Below are positions 22,736 through 24,976 of a DNA stretch of 24,976 nt, piece after piece. The DNA lies in NCBI GenBank assembly GCA_963635575.1, contig CAVHFU010000021.1, forward strand, positions 1 through 24,976. Reading direction: 5' to 3'. The notes under the pieces are model-generated. The model searched no databases and was not told the DNA's origin. It worked only from the letters and a program-made list of their open reading frames with translations. The position numbers were made by a program, and so were the translations under genes. This stretch comes from RGIG9151 sp963635575 (GTDB lineage: Bacteria; Bacillota; Clostridia; TANB77; RGIG9151). Positions within the stretch are counted from its first letter, which is position 1, and each line of letters starts with the position of its first letter.

Positions 22736-22812
22736 TATCCCTGCACCCCCTTAAATATACTGATGTATATTTTTGAAACGTATTTTACTAGCTTGAGTTC
22801 TTTATATAGAAC

Positions 22813-22853
22813 AACATAATTTCAAAACTCGTTTCTTGTAATGAAATTATGTT
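22813..22853. repeat. 12-bp perfect inverted repeat directly downstream of tRNA-Arg
   Basis: AACATAATTTCA (minus, 22853-22842) pairs perfectly with 22824-22813 around an 17-base loop, starting immediately after the encoded CCA. It could be a 3' processing or terminator hairpin of the tRNA transcript; no long T-run follows. Confidence 0.6.
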
Positions 22854-22930
22854 TGGCGCGCCCAAGAGGAGTTGAACCCCTAGCCTTTTGATCCGTAGTC
22901 AAACGCTCTATCCAATTGAGCTATGAGCGC
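22854..22930 (-). tRNA. tRNA-Arg (anticodon ACG)
   Basis: A 77-base cloverleaf. The acceptor GCGCTCA pairs with TGGGCGC. The D arm contains AGCTCAATTGGATAGAGC. Anticodon ACG is at 22896-22894 within loop CTACGGA, and the T arm holds GTTCAACTCC. Discriminator G and an encoded CCA end the gene at 22854. ACG is expected to be deaminated to ICG by TadA, reading CGU/CGC/CGA. It has its own promoter just upstream. Confidence 0.96.
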
Positions 22931-22939
22931 ATATGCTAT

Positions 22940-22968
22940 ATTATAGAGTAAAAAAGCAAAAAATGCAA
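22940..22968 (-). promoter_or_regulatory. Promoter of tRNA-Arg
   Basis: Minus strand: TTGCAT (22968-22963), 17-bp spacer, TATAAT (22945-22940), 9 bases before the mature tRNA 5' end. It may also drive rpmB and rpmF by readthrough. Confidence 0.7.
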
Positions 22969-23075
22969 GTACTTGTGGAAAAATATTTAAATATATCTTT
23001 CATTTTAATATAAATCAACATGCAAAAAACATATTCAAAAGGCACTTCTATACTGTTTGGGAACACATTTCAAAT

Positions 23076-23723
23076 CTATAATTTTTCGTAATTGCTTTCC
23101 ACCAAAAATTTTTCTATTTTTTTCTTCACTCTTTGCAAAGCATTATCAATGGATTTCACTTCTTTATTTAAAACAACTGCAATCTGCTGATACGACTTAC
23201 CTTGCAAATAAAAATGCAATACTTCAAGCTCTAGTGGACTTAATATCTCATTAATCTTGCCTTCAATTCTATTTAATTCTTCTTTGCTGATAAAAAGCAT
23301 CTCAGGATCAGAAATTGTATCATGGTTAATTGTTTCCATAAGAGTTCTCTCGCCATCGTCTTCGAATACCGGCTTGTTTAGTGAAACATATGAATTAAGA
23401 GGCATATGTTTTTGCCTAGTGGCTGTTTTTATTGCAGTTATTATTTGACGAGTTACACAAATTTCAGCAAACGATTTAAATGATACCAATTTATCATCTT
23501 TAAAATCTCTAATAGCCTTAAAAAGACCAATCATTCCTTCTTGGACTATATCTTCTTTATCGGCGCCGACCAAAAAATAAGTTTTTGCCTTGGCTCTAAC
23601 AAAGTTCTTATATTTATTTATAAGCTGTTCCAAAGCAACTCCATCTCCACTCTTTATTTGAAGAAGTAATTGTTCATCCGCAATTTGGTTATTTTGCAAA
23701 TTTTCAATATTAGACTGAGACAT
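23076..23723 (-). CDS. sigH: RNA polymerase sigma factor SigH (Spo0H-like)
   Basis: Sigma-70 family factor of the SigH type, 215 aa, directing stationary-phase and early sporulation genes in endospore formers. Region 2 (about 35-105) contains DIVQEGMIGLFKAIRDF, which binds core polymerase and the -10. Region 4 helix-turn-helix (about 160-205) contains GKSYQQIAVVLNKEVKSIDNALQRVK. SigH lies just upstream of rpmG-secE-nusG in many Firmicutes, which supports the call. SD GAGAGGTG precedes the ATG. It has its own promoter at 23763-23791. Presence alone does not prove sporulation. Confidence 0.93.
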   Translation of the reverse strand: MSQSNIENLQNNQIADEQLLLQIKSGDGVALEQLINKYKNFVRAKAKTYFLVGADKEDIVQEGMIGLFKAIRDFKDDKLVSFKSFAEICVTRQIITAIKTATRQKHMPLNSYVSLNKPVFEDDGERTLMETINHDTISDPEMLFISKEELNRIEGKINEILSPLELEVLHFYLQGKSYQQIAVVLNKEVKSIDNALQRVKKKIEKFLVESNYEKL

Positions 23724-23762
23724 TTTTTGGCACCTCTCTTCGTTGTAAAATTTCTCAGCTTC

Positions 23763-23791
23763 ATTTTAACAAGTCAAAAGGGCATTGTCAA
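23763..23791 (-). promoter_or_regulatory. SigA-type promoter of sigH
   Basis: Minus strand: TTGACA (23791-23786), 17-bp spacer, TAAAAT (23768-23763). It lies inside the 3' arm of the terminator hairpin of the upstream 38-aa gene. Confidence 0.75.
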
Positions 23792-23831
23792 GCGAAAAAA
23801 TCTTCTTTTTTCCCCAACTTTGCCCTTTTAG
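23777..23831 (-). terminator. Stem-loop after the 38-aa gene, overlapping the sigH promoter
   Basis: AAAAGGGCA (23830-23822 region) pairs with TGCCCTTTT (23785-23777) and encloses a second stem GAAAAAA/TTTTTTC. The inner stem with its T-run acts as a plausible terminator for the 38-aa gene. Confidence 0.6.
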
Positions 23832-23834
23832 ATA

Positions 23835-23951
23835 CTAATTCCAAAACATAGATGTTGTAAAACCGGCAATACCTACTCCGGTAGCGATAAATGCCAATAT
23901 AATTATTAAGGCAATTATCCTAATCAATGTTTTCTTTTGATTTTCTTTCAT
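23835..23951 (-). CDS. 38-aa single-pass membrane peptide
   Basis: Basic N terminus (residues 2-11, four Lys/Arg) followed by one hydrophobic helix at about 10-32 ending in Gly/Ala-rich residues and a short C-terminal Ser-Met-Phe-Trp-Asn. No family recognised; the layout resembles small stress-related membrane peptides of Firmicutes such as Prli42, but the sequence does not prove it. SD AAGGTGAT precedes the ATG by about 8 bases, and the gene has its own promoter (23987-24015) and terminator. Short but well supported as a gene by these signals. Confidence 0.6.
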   Translation of the reverse strand: MKENQKKTLIRIIALIIILAFIATGVGIAGFTTSMFWN

Positions 23952-23986
23952 AGCCTATCACCTTTTTTCTTTTGTTTATTTAGTTT

Positions 23987-24015
23987 ATTGTATCATTTTT
24001 ATTTTACTTGTCCAA
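23987..24015 (-). promoter_or_regulatory. Promoter of the 38-aa membrane peptide gene
   Basis: Minus strand: TTGGAC (24015-24010), 17-bp spacer, TACAAT (23992-23987). The -35 lies within the last codons of the MscS gene. Confidence 0.55.
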
Positions 24016-24834
24016 CATATGAACATTTACGTGGCTATATGACATTTCCACACCATGTTTATCAAAAGAATGTTTTACATTTTCAATTACAGCCCAGTTA
24101 ACATCCCAGTATTCTGAATTTTTAACCCATATTGCCATCATATACTCAATAGAGCTATCTAGATATGCTGAAACATTAATGAATGGAGCCGGGTCACTCA
24201 ATATTCTCTTATCTGCCTTTACAACTTCCATTAAAGCTTCTTTTACTGTCGCGATAGGTGCATCATATGAAGCTGTAAATTTAAGCACTAGTTTTCTATT
24301 TGGCTCGCTGCTGTAATTAATAATAGTGCTACTTGATATACTACCATTCGGTATAAATATATCCTTCTTATCAGAAGTACATAGCTTCGTATAAAATAAG
24401 CCTATATCAACAACAGTTCCGCTAACCCCACCTACTTCGACAAAATCATCAACCTTAAACGGCTTTGTAGCTAAGATTGTTATTCCACCAGCCAAATTTG
24501 ATAATGAACCTTGAACTGCTAGAGAAAGTGCTAAACCTACAACACTCAACACTGCCACTAAAGATGTTATAGGAATACCTAAAATTCCAAGAACAATAAT
24601 TAGCGTAATTGCATATAATAATATTTTGATTGCAGATGTTATAAAAGTATGTAAGGTTTTCTCGCCTTCTATTCTCTTAATTCCATTACTTACAATTCCC
24701 ATAATAATCTTTATAGCTATTAATGCTATTAAAAAGAATATTATTGCTGGTACAACATTAGAAACGGCTGTAAGGCCTAACTGAGTTAAAATTGATGTTT
24801 TAACTTCTGAAAATGTTTCAATAACTTCTCCCAT
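24004..24834 (-). CDS. Small-conductance mechanosensitive channel (MscS family)
   Basis: Membrane channel opening on membrane tension to release solutes after hypo-osmotic shock, 276 aa, the standard short MscS form. Three membrane helices lie at about 25-48, 64-86 and 90-113. The pore helix TM3 is Gly/Ala-rich and leads into the family signature with QGSLSNLAGG. The beta domain FKVDDFVEVGG...GTVVDIGLFYT follows, then the cytoplasmic alpha/beta cage with the C-terminal region ending at residue 276. GGAGG lies 7 bases before the ATG. It has its own promoter at 24866-24894. Not obviously linked to sigH. Confidence 0.93.
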   Translation of the reverse strand: MGEVIETFSEVKTSILTQLGLTAVSNVVPAIIFFLIALIAIKIIMGIVSNGIKRIEGEKTLHTFITSAIKILLYAITLIIVLGILGIPITSLVAVLSVVGLALSLAVQGSLSNLAGGITILATKPFKVDDFVEVGGVSGTVVDIGLFYTKLCTSDKKDIFIPNGSISSSTIINYSSEPNRKLVLKFTASYDAPIATVKEALMEVVKADKRILSDPAPFINVSAYLDSSIEYMMAIWVKNSEYWDVNWAVIENVKHSFDKHGVEMSYSHVNVHMLDK

Positions 24835-24865
24835 ATATCTTCCTCCTTAAAATTATTCAAGACAT

Positions 24866-24894
24866 ATTATACTCAATATTGACATTTTTTTCAA
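24866..24894 (-). promoter_or_regulatory. SigA-type promoter of the MscS gene
   Basis: Minus strand: TTGAAA (24894-24889), 17-bp spacer, TATAAT (24871-24866). The leader of about 25 bases ends in SD GGAGG. Confidence 0.7.
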
Positions 24895-24952
24895 CATTTT
24901 AAGGAAAATTTATGTAATCAATATGATTAATTTTTGATAAAATCCTATATAT

Positions 24953-24970
24953 TAATTTTTGAAAATGTCC
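24953..24970 (-). repeat. Right copy of the 18-bp inverted repeat shared by both window ends
   Basis: Exact reverse complement of 32-49, again intergenic and reading inward on the minus strand as (T)GGGACATTTTC. The rest of 24895-24976 is AT-rich with no gene visible. Confidence 0.6.
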
Positions 24971-24976
24971 CAAATA

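Overview
The window is AT-rich chromosomal DNA from a low-GC Gram-positive anaerobe, most likely a Clostridia member. The evidence is a SigH-type sigma factor, a zinc-finger ClpE-like unfoldase, formate-tetrahydrofolate ligase, a CIRCE operator, near-consensus SigA promoters with 16-17 bp spacers, AGGAGG ribosome-binding sites with some TTG starts, and an L10-type leader RNA. I cannot name the species. Most of the window is core chromosome, with one accessory-looking island.

Layout. (1) 1-5305: a small membrane protein (minus) diverges from clpE-pgsA (plus); pgsA converges on htpG (minus), whose promoter overlaps a CIRCE element. (2) 5311-7492: fhs and a single-domain rhodanese (minus), separated by a 136-bp imperfect palindrome. 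(3) 7577-10986: a minus-strand operon with its own promoter and terminator. It encodes a 188-aa unknown protein, a 186-aa unknown protein with a charged tail, a VirD4/TraG-type coupling ATPase and a 55-aa unknown peptide. No relaxase, VirB4, integrase or other conjugation gene is visible, so this is the best candidate for an undescribed system. (4) 11011-15860: nadK-recN, prs, and an HD-domain protein overlapping in organisation with a CmpB-like membrane protein, all minus. (5) 15888-16170: a gene-poor stretch with a 123-bp inverted-repeat element and a compact GC-richer RNA-like structure ending in a T-run. (6) 16180-18744: an OmpR-type response regulator and histidine kinase, then a separately promoted 120-aa unknown gene, all plus. 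(7) 18743-22930: the translation cluster on minus, in transcription order tRNA-Arg(ACG), rpmB, rpmF, rpmG, secE, nusG, rplK, rplA, L10 leader, rplJ, rplL. It ends at a very strong bidirectional terminator rather than continuing into rpoB. (8) 22940-24894: sigH, a 38-aa membrane peptide and an MscS channel, each with its own promoter, all minus.

How the genes fit together: the housekeeping parts cover protein quality control (ClpE, HtpG), phospholipid synthesis (PgsA), one-carbon metabolism (Fhs), PRPP and NADP supply (Prs, NadK), DNA repair (RecN), the ribosomal stalk and transcription elongation (L10, L12, L11, L1, NusG), protein export (SecE), osmotic protection (MscS) and stationary-phase/sporulation entry (SigH). 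The coupling-ATPase island sits between recN and the rhodanese gene and shows no obvious functional link to them.

Start codons were adjusted wherever a Shine-Dalgarno sequence clearly favoured an internal start. All family assignments come from reading motifs by eye; no search was run.
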